DNA of 39,180 nucleotides, taken from the NCBI GenBank assembly GCA_017433225.1, contig JAFRHS010000039.1, forward strand, positions 1 through 39,180. Direction: 5' to 3'. The translations under genes and the position numbers were made by a program. Below the pieces are notes generated by a model, which was not told the DNA's origin, ran no database searches, and saw only the letters and a program-made list of their open reading frames with translations. Shown here piece after piece: positions 29,543-37,861 of the stretch (positions are counted from its first letter, which is position 1; every line of letters starts with the position of its first letter). This DNA comes from Clostridia bacterium (GTDB taxonomy: Bacteria > Bacillota > Clostridia > Oscillospirales > Acutalibacteraceae).

Positions 29543-30855
29543 CGAACCTCAACGACTATCCCGTTTGGCGTCAGAAGCTCAGTTTCATCCTGGACTTCCT
29601 GATCGTCTTTGAACTCATCATCAATACGCATTCCGTCTACTACTTTGCGCTGGACAGAGACTATTACACGCTCTACATCCTCGCCGGACTCATCTGCGTC
29701 CAGCTCGTGGTCCTGCCGACGGCATTCCTGTGGGAGCATCTGAAGAAACTGCTCCCGGTCGCAGGCATCTGGTCCGCGTACATCATCATCTATGCACTCG
29801 TGTCCGGAGGAGACCTCAAGCGGCTGCTCGCGAAGTTCATCGTTCTGCTGCTGTTGCTGTTCGTCTACTTCTACGGGCACATGGTGCGGGGGACCATCAA
29901 ACAGCTGTTCAAGCACTACATCGACATCGTCTTCATCATTGCGCTCATCGCGGTCTTCATGTGGCTGACCTGCTCTGTCCTGAAGTGGTTCCCGGCCACA
30001 CGGCCGTTCCGTATCGAATGGGGCGCTGACCGGCGCATCTGGAGCTTCTACGGCATCTATTTCCACTGGCAGAACGACTTCTTCATCCACGGCATGCGGT
30101 TCTACCGGAACATCGGCATCTTCACGGAAGCGCCCATGTTCAGCCTGCACCTGTGCACGGCCCTCATGTTCGATCTGATGATCAACGACCACCACACAAA
30201 ATTCCGCTGGTTCCGGATCCTCTGGTTCTGCGGCACCATCCTGACCACGTTCAGCATCACCGGATATCTCTTCATGATGATGCTCATCGTCGTCGACCTC
30301 TATGCGACACTCATCGTCCGCGCCCGCAGCGAAGACGAAGCCACCGCGAAAAAGGCGAAACAGCAGCTGGTCCTGGTCACCGTCCTCGGTCTGGCGCTCG
30401 CCGCTGTCGGCTTCTCGCTCATCGCCGACAAACTGGCCTCCCGTTCGGGCGGCTCCCGTACCGAAGACTTCCGCAACGGCTACAAAGGCTGGCGGGACCA
30501 CGTCTGGTTCGGTGCCGGCTTTGGCGATATAGAGGCCCGTCTGCAATACGCCTCCTGGAGACGACAGCACCGTTCCAATACAGGCTTCACAAACTCGCCG
30601 ATGGCCATCCTCTGTGAAGGCGGCATCTGGTTCTTCATGGGCTATTATCTGTCCTTTGTCTACGGCATGTTCGCGAGCCTCCACAAGAGAGACTGGAGAG
30701 CGTTCATCTGCCTCGTCCTGCTGCTGTTCCTCTTCACGACGACCACCATCGAGCACACCGCGTACATCATTTCGTTCATCGCCTTTATGCTGGCGAACGG
30801 ACTGAACCGCGGCTACCGCAAAGACACGCCGATGATTTGTAAGAAATTGCAGTAA
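29539..30855 (+). CDS. O-antigen/wall polysaccharide polymerase (Wzy-like)
   Basis: A 438-residue, very hydrophobic protein with about ten to twelve membrane helices. After a large extracytoplasmic loop it has RNIGIFTEAPMFSLHL, then SITGYLFMM and a later loop GAGFGDIEARL...SNTGFTNSPMAILCEGGI, matching Wzy/O-antigen-ligase family proteins. It should polymerise lipid-linked repeat units outside the membrane. Its TAA stop is fused to TAAATCGCC. It overlaps the preceding glycosyltransferase by 4 bases. Confidence 0.85.
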   Translation: MTNLNDYPVWRQKLSFILDFLIVFELIINTHSVYYFALDRDYYTLYILAGLICVQLVVLPTAFLWEHLKKLLPVAGIWSAYIIIYALVSGGDLKRLLAKFIVLLLLLFVYFYGHMVRGTIKQLFKHYIDIVFIIALIAVFMWLTCSVLKWFPATRPFRIEWGADRRIWSFYGIYFHWQNDFFIHGMRFYRNIGIFTEAPMFSLHLCTALMFDLMINDHHTKFRWFRILWFCGTILTTFSITGYLFMMMLIVVDLYATLIVRARSEDEATAKKAKQQLVLVTVLGLALAAVGFSLIADKLASRSGGSRTEDFRNGYKGWRDHVWFGAGFGDIEARLQYASWRRQHRSNTGFTNSPMAILCEGGIWFFMGYYLSFVYGMFASLHKRDWRAFICLVLLLFLFTTTTIEHTAYIISFIAFMLANGLNRGYRKDTPMICKKLQ

Positions 30856-30861
30856 ATCGCC
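30853..30861 (+). repeat. TAAATCGCC motif, copy 8
   Basis: CAGTAAATCGCCACAA: its TAA is the stop of the polymerase gene. The tagD ribosome site follows in the 39-base gap. Confidence 0.85.
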
Positions 30862-30894
30862 ACAAAACTCACCACAATACAGGAGAACAGAACT

Positions 30895-31299
30895 ATGAAA
30901 CGAGTTATTACCTATGGCACTTTCGACCTGCTTCACTACGGTCACATCAACATGCTGAAACGCTGCAAGGAACAGGGCGACTATCTGATCGTTGCGGTGT
31001 CTACCGACGAGTTCAACTGGAACATGAAGCAGAAGAAGTCCTACTTCACCTATGAGCAGCGCAAAACGCTGGTCGAGGCCATCCGCTACGTCGACCTCGT
31101 CATTCCCGAGGAGAACTGGGAGCAGAAAAAGACGGACGTCCACGAGTACCACATCGACACGTTCGTCATCGGCGATGACTGGGAAGGCAAATTCGACTTC
31201 CTGAAGGAAGAGGGCGTCGAGGTCGTCTACCTGCCGAGAACGCCCGAGATCAGCACCACGCAGATCAAACAGGACCTTTATGGAGAAGAGAAGGATTAA
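30895..31299 (+). CDS. tagD: Glycerol-3-phosphate cytidylyltransferase
   Basis: A 134-residue protein with CAGGAG before the ATG. It has the nucleotidyltransferase signature TYGTFDLLHYGHINMLKR with H14-x-x-H17, then VIGDDWEGKF and the C-terminal ISTTQIKQ. Length and motifs match TagD, which makes CDP-glycerol from CTP and sn-glycerol-3-phosphate. The next gene encodes an enzyme that uses CDP-glycerol, so this pair supplies glycerol-phosphate to the polymer. Confidence 0.93.
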   Translation: MKRVITYGTFDLLHYGHINMLKRCKEQGDYLIVAVSTDEFNWNMKQKKSYFTYEQRKTLVEAIRYVDLVIPEENWEQKKTDVHEYHIDTFVIGDDWEGKFDFLKEEGVEVVYLPRTPEISTTQIKQDLYGEEKD

Positions 31300-31305
31300 G
31301 TAGTT

Positions 31306-32550
31306 ATGCTGACGAAACAGAAGCTGATTTATCAGATCAAGCATCATCCTGTCATCCGCGCCGCCTATGAGAAACTGGGCAGCGCCGCTCTGACTTCCTA
31401 TGGAAAGACGCAGGAGATCGACGAGAACCTCGTGCTCATCGTCGCCAACACCGGAAAGAACTTTTCCGGCAGTCCCTACGCCATTTTCCAGTACATGCAG
31501 AAGCATAAGGAATACGACCGCTTCCACGTGGTCTGGGCCTTCAACCACCCGGAGAACTTCCAGGGCGAATTCCTGAACATGGTCCAGATGGACTCTCCGG
31601 AATATGTGACAACGGCGCTCCAGGCCAAGTACTGGATCACGGACAACAATATTGAGCGAAGCCTCAATTTCAAGAACCCCAAAACAAAATATCTCAACAC
31701 CTGGCACGGTGTCGCTCTGAAGACCATCGGCAACGATGACAAGTTTTCGGGGACGTTCGATTACTCCGATATCGACTACCTCTGTGTCTCGTGCGAACAC
31801 GACAAGCGAGTGTATACGACGGCGCTCAACGCCTCTCCGGACTGTTTCCTGGAGTGCGGGATGCCGCGTAACGACTCGCTTTTCGGCGTTTCAGAAGCCG
31901 ACCGGTTCGACCTTCGCATGAAGCTCGACATCCCGGTCAACAAGAAGGTCATCCTGTTCGCGCCGACCTGGAGAGACAGTATCAACGGGGGAGACACGTT
32001 CGACCTCGACATCCCGGTCCACTTCGACAAATGGCGCGAAGCACTGGGCGACGACTACATGATCATGTTCCGCGCCCACGACCGCACCTCGAAGCTCATG
32101 AACGTCGAATTCAACGACTTCGTCGTCAACTATTCGACCTACGAGCCGCTGAACGACCTCATGATCGCCGCCGACATCCTCGTCACGGACTATTCCTCCA
32201 TTTGCTTCGACTGGTCGCTCCTCGAAAAGCCGTTCATCTGCTTCGGCTACGACTGGGAGCAGTACAAAGCGGAGCGTGGCGTCTACTTCGACGCCGAGGA
32301 AGTCTACTATGGCGGTGTCCTGCGCACCGAGGAGGAGGTCATCGACCGCATCCTCAACATGGACTACCCCGAAGAGGTGGCCGGTGTCCGCAAACTGCGG
32401 GACGAATTCATGACTTACAGCAAACCGAACGCCGCCGAGATCTGTGTCAAAGCGCTCTTTGGCGATGTAGTCAAAGAAGAGTCTGATACTGAAGAAAACG
32501 AAAAAGAAGAAGAAAAAGAAGAAGTTCAGAAAGAAGAAGCCGAAGAATGA
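31306..32550 (+). CDS. CDP-glycerol glycerophosphotransferase (TagB/TagF family)
   Basis: A 414-residue protein, 6 bases after tagD, with AAGGA upstream. Family blocks are present: YLNTWHGVALKTIG with His134, LECGMPRND, ILFAPTWRDS, MIMFRAHDR, ILVTDYSSICFDWSLLEKPFI. These enzymes transfer glycerol phosphate from CDP-glycerol to a lipid-linked or polysaccharide acceptor. At this length it is closer to TagB or to side-chain-decorating enzymes than to long TagF polymerases. The last 35 residues are an unusual Glu/Lys tail (ENEKEEEKEEVQKEEAEE). ATGA overlap with the next gene. Confidence 0.9.
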   Translation: MLTKQKLIYQIKHHPVIRAAYEKLGSAALTSYGKTQEIDENLVLIVANTGKNFSGSPYAIFQYMQKHKEYDRFHVVWAFNHPENFQGEFLNMVQMDSPEYVTTALQAKYWITDNNIERSLNFKNPKTKYLNTWHGVALKTIGNDDKFSGTFDYSDIDYLCVSCEHDKRVYTTALNASPDCFLECGMPRNDSLFGVSEADRFDLRMKLDIPVNKKVILFAPTWRDSINGGDTFDLDIPVHFDKWREALGDDYMIMFRAHDRTSKLMNVEFNDFVVNYSTYEPLNDLMIAADILVTDYSSICFDWSLLEKPFICFGYDWEQYKAERGVYFDAEEVYYGGVLRTEEEVIDRILNMDYPEEVAGVRKLRDEFMTYSKPNAAEICVKALFGDVVKEESDTEENEKEEEKEEVQKEEAEE

Positions 32551-33689
32551 AAGTCTGCTATGTGACCCACAAACCGAATCTGACCGGCGCGAACCGGTCT
32601 CTTCTCGATTTACTGGACGGCCTCGACCGCGACCGGTATGAGCCGGTCGTGCTCGTGAACCGCCGCGGGCCGCTGCTTTCTGAACTGAAAAAACGCGACA
32701 TTCCCTATCAATACGCGCTCATCCCGCCGACGCTGAACTCGGACAACCCGGTCCTGGACTTTCTGAAACGGGTCCTGAACTCGGCGCCCGTAAATCGCCT
32801 CTGCGTCGAGACCGTGAAGCTCCGCCTGAGAGGCATCCGGCCTGACCTCGTTCACAACAATTCCCTGCTCTGCAGTGTGGGCATGCAGGCGGCGAGAGAG
32901 CTGAAACTGCCGTACCTGTGCCATTTCCGTGACTTTTTGTGGGAGGACCACCACCGCAAACTCCTGCGGCCGAAACGCGTCCACAAGCTGATGGACGACG
33001 CGGACATCTGCATCAGCATCAGCGAATCGGTCAAAGAGAAGTTCCAACCGTTCGTCACGAAAGACGTCGTCGTCATCCAGGACGGCATCCACACGGAGCT
33101 CTACGACCTGCCGGTCCGTTCGGTCCTGAGGGGCGGGGAAGTCCATCTGCTCATGGCAGGACGCCTGCACCCGGGCAAGGGACAGCTCGACGCGGTCAAA
33201 GCCGTGGAACTCGCCCGGCAGAAGACCGACCGGGACCTGAAACTCCATATCCTGGGAACGGTAGGGGACCCGGCTTATGCCGAAGAACTGCATGACTACG
33301 TCGATTCCCGCCACTTAGACTTCGTCTCCATCGAAGACTTCGTGAGCGACCTCTCCGCGCTGCGGGAGGCCTGCGACATCGGTCTGACCTGTTCCTACTC
33401 GGAAGGGCTCGGCCGTGTCACCATCGAAAACATGCTGGCGTCTCTGCTGGTCATCGCGTCGGACTCCGGCGGGACCCTGGAGATCGTCACCGACATGGAA
33501 AACGGCATCTACTACAAGACCGGAGACCCGGCGGACCTCGCCGAAAAGATCCTCTGGGCGCTTGACCACCCGGACGAGTGCATGCCGATCATCGAAGAAG
33601 GCCACCGGTTCGCGAAAGAAACGTACGACTGCCGCGCCTACACCGCCAAAGTGCAGGATCTGTACGAACAGGTCCTGAAAAACCATTGA
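32547..33689 (+). CDS. Glycosyltransferase family 4
   Basis: A 380-residue GT-B enzyme. The N-terminal domain begins KVCYVTHKPNLTGANRSLL with the Gly-rich acceptor loop. The C-terminal domain has LLMAGRLHPGKGQLDAV and the nucleotide-sugar motif YSEGLGRVTIENMLA, with Glu286 and Glu294 as the E-x7-E pair. It adds a sugar to the growing repeat unit on the cytoplasmic face; donor unknown. A TAAATCGCC copy lies inside the gene and encodes part of VNR (residues about 82-84). Confidence 0.88.
   Translation: MKVCYVTHKPNLTGANRSLLDLLDGLDRDRYEPVVLVNRRGPLLSELKKRDIPYQYALIPPTLNSDNPVLDFLKRVLNSAPVNRLCVETVKLRLRGIRPDLVHNNSLLCSVGMQAARELKLPYLCHFRDFLWEDHHRKLLRPKRVHKLMDDADICISISESVKEKFQPFVTKDVVVIQDGIHTELYDLPVRSVLRGGEVHLLMAGRLHPGKGQLDAVKAVELARQKTDRDLKLHILGTVGDPAYAEELHDYVDSRHLDFVSIEDFVSDLSALREACDIGLTCSYSEGLGRVTIENMLASLLVIASDSGGTLEIVTDMENGIYYKTGDPADLAEKILWALDHPDECMPIIEEGHRFAKETYDCRAYTAKVQDLYEQVLKNH
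32791..32799 (+). repeat. TAAATCGCC motif, copy 9 (within coding sequence)
   Basis: CCGTAAATCGCCTC is read in frame as part of V-N-R-L in the GT4 gene. The same 12-base form CCGTAAATCGCC occurs at copies 1, 2, 7 and 10. Confidence 0.8.
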
Positions 33690-33706
33690 TCCATCGGGAG
33701 AGAAGT

Positions 33707-35320
33707 ATGGAAACGAGAAAGAAAGACAACATTCTCAAATACATTCTGGTCTTCATCGCAGCCGCTCTTGCGGTGCTGGGACAGAACATCGAACTCTACC
33801 ACGGCTTCACGCTCGAGGGGAAATACCCCTGGTTCATGACCGCAGCAGAGATCGTTGCCGTATTCGTGCTGTTCTCCGTCGTCCTTTATTTCTTCTCGAA
33901 ACTGTCCTGTGAAAAACTCGACTCTCTGATCCCGGACTGGAAGCTGTTCGACCGCAAGTGGATGTTCCTGTACATCGCCATCGTCGACACCGTCCTGCTC
34001 ATCCTCGTCTATCCCGGCATCGAAGGCGGGCTCGATACCCAGTACCAGATCAAAGACTTCCTCGACGGCACCGCGCCGCTCTACTACTACGAAGGTGACA
34101 CGACGATCGTGCACAGCCTCAACGACCACCATCCGGTCCTGACCTCCATCGTTTACGGCGGCGCCACGTGGCTCGCTCAGAAGGTCGGACACCCGCAGCT
34201 CGGCTCGTTCGTCCTGAACTTCCTGCAGGTCCTCTGTTTCTCGGCCAGCTTCGTCTACGCGACGAACTACATGGCAGGCCTCAACGAAAAATTCCGCAAG
34301 CTGACTGCCGCGTTCTACATGTTCTACCCGGTCTTCGCGTACTTTGCGGTGACCATGGTCAAAGACTCGTTCTTCGCGTTCCTGTTCCTCATCTACTACG
34401 TCCTGTTCCTGAAGATCTACGACGGGACCGCGGGGAAGAAAGAGCTCTGGTGGTTCGTGGCGCTCTGTGTGCTGCTCCCGCTGACCAAGAAGACCGCCGT
34501 CTACATCCTCGCGGTCGCGAATCTCGTGCTCATCGTGCGGGCCCTGCGGCAGAAACGCGATGTACACAACAAGCTCGGCACCGTCTGCAGCGTCCTGTTA
34601 CCGGCCCTCGTCATGTTCGTCCTGCTGCCCTCCGTCATTTTCCCGGCGGCGCATGTGTACCCGGGCGGCAGACAGGAAGTCTTCGGCGCTCTGTTCCAGC
34701 AGACCGCGCGGCTGAAGATCGACCACCCGGAGGCCTTTACGGAAGAGGCCATCGCCGTCATCGACGAGGTCCTGAAGTACGACCAGCTCGAAAAGGTCTA
34801 CCGTTATGAGTCCGCGGACAACGTCAAACGGCTCATCCGGACCGACACCATGGGGGAGGACGCCATCGGCAATTACCTCCGCACCTGGTTCTCGATGGGG
34901 CTCAAACATCCCGGGACTTACCTGAAAGCCACGCTCGGCATCTGCAACAGCGCGTTCGCGCCGACGAAACAGATGGACATCTACATGGCGAACCACTCGT
35001 ATGACGAGTTCAACCATCCCTGGCAGAACGCCTTCAAACACTGGCTGTTTATGTTCCACTACCGGTTTGAATCGCTGCCCGGCATCGATCTGCTGTTCAC
35101 GCTTTGCGTCTTCAGTTTCTGGATCCCGCTGGCTGCTTTCTACTGGCTCATCACGCGGAGAGGATGGAAGTATATCTTCATGCTGCTGCCCGTTTTCATG
35201 ATGCAGCTGACCTTCATCGTCTCACCGATGTTCTTTGTCCGCTATGCGCTGCCGCTATTGTTCTGCGCGCCGCTCATCCTGACCCTGCACCACCATTCTG
35301 ACGTTTCGAAAGGACTATGA
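33707..35320 (+). CDS. Polytopic membrane protein, DUF6020/GT-C-like
   Basis: A 537-residue protein starting at ATG 33707 after GGGAGAG. About twelve membrane helices. The first large outside loop carries YPGIEGGLDTQYQIKDFLDG and NDHHPVLTSIVYGG, the Asp and His-His pattern of the DUF6020 family of GT-C-fold proteins found in Bacillota and actinobacterial wall loci. A later region has TMVKDSFFAFLFL and PLTKKTAVYILAV. Probable role: transfer of a sugar from a polyprenyl-phosphate donor on the outside of the membrane, fed by the next gene. Assignment to the family is by pattern memory. It overlaps the next gene by ATGA. Confidence 0.72.
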   Translation: METRKKDNILKYILVFIAAALAVLGQNIELYHGFTLEGKYPWFMTAAEIVAVFVLFSVVLYFFSKLSCEKLDSLIPDWKLFDRKWMFLYIAIVDTVLLILVYPGIEGGLDTQYQIKDFLDGTAPLYYYEGDTTIVHSLNDHHPVLTSIVYGGATWLAQKVGHPQLGSFVLNFLQVLCFSASFVYATNYMAGLNEKFRKLTAAFYMFYPVFAYFAVTMVKDSFFAFLFLIYYVLFLKIYDGTAGKKELWWFVALCVLLPLTKKTAVYILAVANLVLIVRALRQKRDVHNKLGTVCSVLLPALVMFVLLPSVIFPAAHVYPGGRQEVFGALFQQTARLKIDHPEAFTEEAIAVIDEVLKYDQLEKVYRYESADNVKRLIRTDTMGEDAIGNYLRTWFSMGLKHPGTYLKATLGICNSAFAPTKQMDIYMANHSYDEFNHPWQNAFKHWLFMFHYRFESLPGIDLLFTLCVFSFWIPLAAFYWLITRRGWKYIFMLLPVFMMQLTFIVSPMFFVRYALPLLFCAPLILTLHHHSDVSKGL

Positions 35321-36258
35321 AGCATATGGATCGAATCGCGGTATTAGTACCCTGTTACAACGAAGCACAGACCATCGAGAAGGTCGTCACCGACTGGAAG
35401 ACGGTCCTGCCGGAGGCTGTCATCTATGTCTATGACAACAACTCCTCCGACGACACCGCCGCCATTGCCCGTGCCGCGGGCGCCGTCGTGCGCTCCGAGC
35501 CGCAGCAGGGGAAGGGGAACGTCGTCCGCAGCATGTTCCAGGACATCGACGCGGAGTGCTACATCATGGTCGACGGCGACGACACTTACCCGGCCGACGC
35601 AGGCCCCGCCATGGCAAAAGAAGTGCTCCAGAACGGGATCGACATGGTCATCGGCGACCGTCTCTCGTCGACCTACTTCACCGAGAACAAACGCCCGTTC
35701 CACGGTTTCGGCAACTCGCTCGTCCGGTTTTCCATCAACAACATGTTCCATTCGGATGTCCGGGACGTCATGACCGGCATTCGGGCGATGAGTTTCCGGT
35801 TCGCGAAATCGTTCCCGGTCGTGTCCCAGGGGTTTGAGATCGAGACCGAGATGACCATCCATGCCATCGACAAGAACATGGCGCTCAAAAACCAGATCAT
35901 CGACTACAGAGACCGTCCCGAAGGTTCCGAGAGCAAGCTCAACACGGTGTCCGACGGACTCAAGGTCCTGCGCACCATCCTGCGTCTCTATGTCGATTAC
36001 AAACCGTTCCAGTTCTTCGGGATCATCGCTTTCATCCTGGCTGCTCTGGCCATCGGGTTCTTCATCCCGGTCTTCAGCGACTACCTGCACACCGGTCTCG
36101 TCGAACGGTTCCCGACCCTCATCGTCTGCGGGTTCAGTGCGATTTCGGGCATTATATCCCTCTTCACAGGACTCATCCTGTCCACATTGAAGAACCGGGA
36201 GAGACGGGAGTTCGAATTCCGTCTGCAGTCCATCGCCCAATGGAAATCCGCCAAATAA
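35317..36258 (+). CDS. Polyprenyl-phosphate glycosyltransferase, GT2 (DPM1-like)
   Basis: A 313-residue protein with an N-terminal GT-A domain: VLVPCYNEAQTIEKV, VYDNNSSDDT, MVDGDDTYPA with the metal-binding DGDD at 86-89, and TGIRAMSFRFAKSFP followed by QGFEIETEMTIHA. Two C-terminal membrane helices (about 230-255 and 265-290) fit the group that charges undecaprenyl phosphate with a sugar. This would supply the donor for the upstream GT-C-like protein. ATG 35326 is an alternative start, but ATG 35317 overlaps the upstream stop as elsewhere in the operon. Confidence 0.85.
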   Translation: MKHMDRIAVLVPCYNEAQTIEKVVTDWKTVLPEAVIYVYDNNSSDDTAAIARAAGAVVRSEPQQGKGNVVRSMFQDIDAECYIMVDGDDTYPADAGPAMAKEVLQNGIDMVIGDRLSSTYFTENKRPFHGFGNSLVRFSINNMFHSDVRDVMTGIRAMSFRFAKSFPVVSQGFEIETEMTIHAIDKNMALKNQIIDYRDRPEGSESKLNTVSDGLKVLRTILRLYVDYKPFQFFGIIAFILAALAIGFFIPVFSDYLHTGLVERFPTLIVCGFSAISGIISLFTGLILSTLKNRERREFEFRLQSIAQWKSAK

Positions 36259-36264
36259 TAGTTA

Positions 36265-36293
36265 TTGTGATTTTCCTAGTAAAGTCTTATAAT
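36265..36293 (+). promoter_or_regulatory. Internal promoter before the flippase gene
   Basis: TTGTGA (36265-36270), a 17-base spacer and TATAAT (36288-36293) lie 81 bases upstream of the wzx start, just after the GT2 stop. The flippase and LCP genes can therefore be expressed separately. Confidence 0.7.
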
Positions 36294-36373
36294 AGCTTAT
36301 ACTGCGTTATTGCGCCCAAAGCGCATTTCGACGCGTTCCAACCAACATCACAACACTGGAGATACTGATCACG

Positions 36374-37861
36374 ATGCCTAAGATTGAGAAGAATTCGATC
36401 AAGAAGAACTTCCTCATGAACGTTCTTCTGACGCTCTCAACTTTCATATTCCCACTGATCACCTTCCCGTACGTATCGCGTGTCCTGACACCGATCGGAA
36501 CCGGAAAGGTGGCTATGGCCACGTCTTTTGTTCAGTACTTCGTCATGTTCGCGCAGCTCGGTATCCCGACCTACGGCATACGGGCGGTCGCCAAAGTCCG
36601 AAACGACCGTGAGAAACTGTCGAAGACGGTCCACGAACTCCTGATCATCTCCACAATCACCAGTGTCATCGCATACCTCATCCTGTTCATCCTCATCCCG
36701 ACAGTCCCGCGACTGGCTGCCGAAAAACCGCTGTACTACGTCATGTCAGCGAACATTTTCCTGAACTGTATCGGCATCGAGTGGATGTACAAGGGGCTCG
36801 AACAATACACGTACATCACCGTACGAAGTATCATCTTCAAGTTCATCGCCCTTGTGGCAATGTTCCTGTTCATCCACAACCAGAGCGACTATCTCATCTA
36901 CGGGATCACGACCATCGTCGCGTCGAGCCTGTCCTATGTCCTGAACTTCTTCAACGCGAAGAAATACATCGACGTCAAATGGCTCGGCAACTACGACTTC
37001 CGGTCACACTTCAAAGCGGTCGCCATCTTCCTGGCCATGGCCATCGCCACCACGGTGTACACACACCTCGACACCGTCATGCTGGGCTTCATGACCTCAG
37101 ACGTCGACATCGGTTATTACAACGCCGCCATCAAGATCAAGAACGTCCTCGTCAGCATCGTCACGTCTCTCGGCGCCGTCCTGCTGCCGCGCGCGTCCTA
37201 TTACGTTGAGAAGAAACGGATGAAGGACTTCCAGACCATTTCGGCCAAGGCGCTCGACTTCGTCATGGTCGCGGCCATCCCGGTCACGGTCTATTTCATC
37301 TACTTCGCCCGTCAGTGCATCATGCTGCTCTCCGGTGAAGCTTATATGGGCGCCATCCAGCCCATGCAGATCCTCATGCCGACCACCATCTTCATCGGCC
37401 TCACCAACATCCTCGGCATCCAGATCCTGGTCCCGCTGGGGAAGGAGAGAGCGGTCCTGCACTCTGAGATCCTCGGCGCCATCGTCGACCTCATCCTCAA
37501 CTTCCTGTTGATCCCGAAATACGCTGCCAGCGGCGCCGCAACCGGTACGCTGATCGCAGAACTGGCGGTCCTCGTCTACCAGATGGTCGTCCTCTGGAAG
37601 GTCGTCCGTCCCATGCTGCGGAACATCAGCTATCTCAAGATCTTCGTCGCGACCCTTCTGGCTCTGGTCGCCACATTCTGGGTGCCGGCCCTCGGTCTGC
37701 GAACCTTCTTCACCCTTGCCATTTCCGCGCTCCTGTTCTTCTCGGTATACCTCGGTTACCTGGTCATCCGAAAAGAACCCATCGCACTGGACGCGCTTCA
37801 TTTCGTAGGAGAAAAACTGCATCTGACTGACAGGTTCAAACGAGGGGAGAATGCCGAATGA
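36374..37861 (+). CDS. Wzx-type flippase (MATE/MOP superfamily)
   Basis: A 495-residue protein with about fourteen membrane helices. It has the N-terminal pattern FPLITFPYVSRVLTPIGTGKV typical of Wzx/RfbX polysaccharide exporters, followed by QLGIPTYGIRAVAKVRND, LDTVMLGFMTSDVDIGYYNAA and IQPMQILMPTTIFIGLTNILG. It moves lipid-linked repeat units across the membrane for the Wzy-like polymerase. The ribosome site is weak (GGAG 13 bases upstream). It overlaps the LCP gene by ATGA. Confidence 0.9.
   Translation: MPKIEKNSIKKNFLMNVLLTLSTFIFPLITFPYVSRVLTPIGTGKVAMATSFVQYFVMFAQLGIPTYGIRAVAKVRNDREKLSKTVHELLIISTITSVIAYLILFILIPTVPRLAAEKPLYYVMSANIFLNCIGIEWMYKGLEQYTYITVRSIIFKFIALVAMFLFIHNQSDYLIYGITTIVASSLSYVLNFFNAKKYIDVKWLGNYDFRSHFKAVAIFLAMAIATTVYTHLDTVMLGFMTSDVDIGYYNAAIKIKNVLVSIVTSLGAVLLPRASYYVEKKRMKDFQTISAKALDFVMVAAIPVTVYFIYFARQCIMLLSGEAYMGAIQPMQILMPTTIFIGLTNILGIQILVPLGKERAVLHSEILGAIVDLILNFLLIPKYAASGAATGTLIAELAVLVYQMVVLWKVVRPMLRNISYLKIFVATLLALVATFWVPALGLRTFFTLAISALLFFSVYLGYLVIRKEPIALDALHFVGEKLHLTDRFKRGENAE

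Noticed and set aside
29506-31800. 764-codon open frame on the minus strand
   Set aside because: It lies antisense to the polymerase, TagD and glycerophosphotransferase genes, which all have clear family motifs. Its product is compositionally odd (Asp/Glu/Val/His-rich), a result of codon bias on the coding strand.
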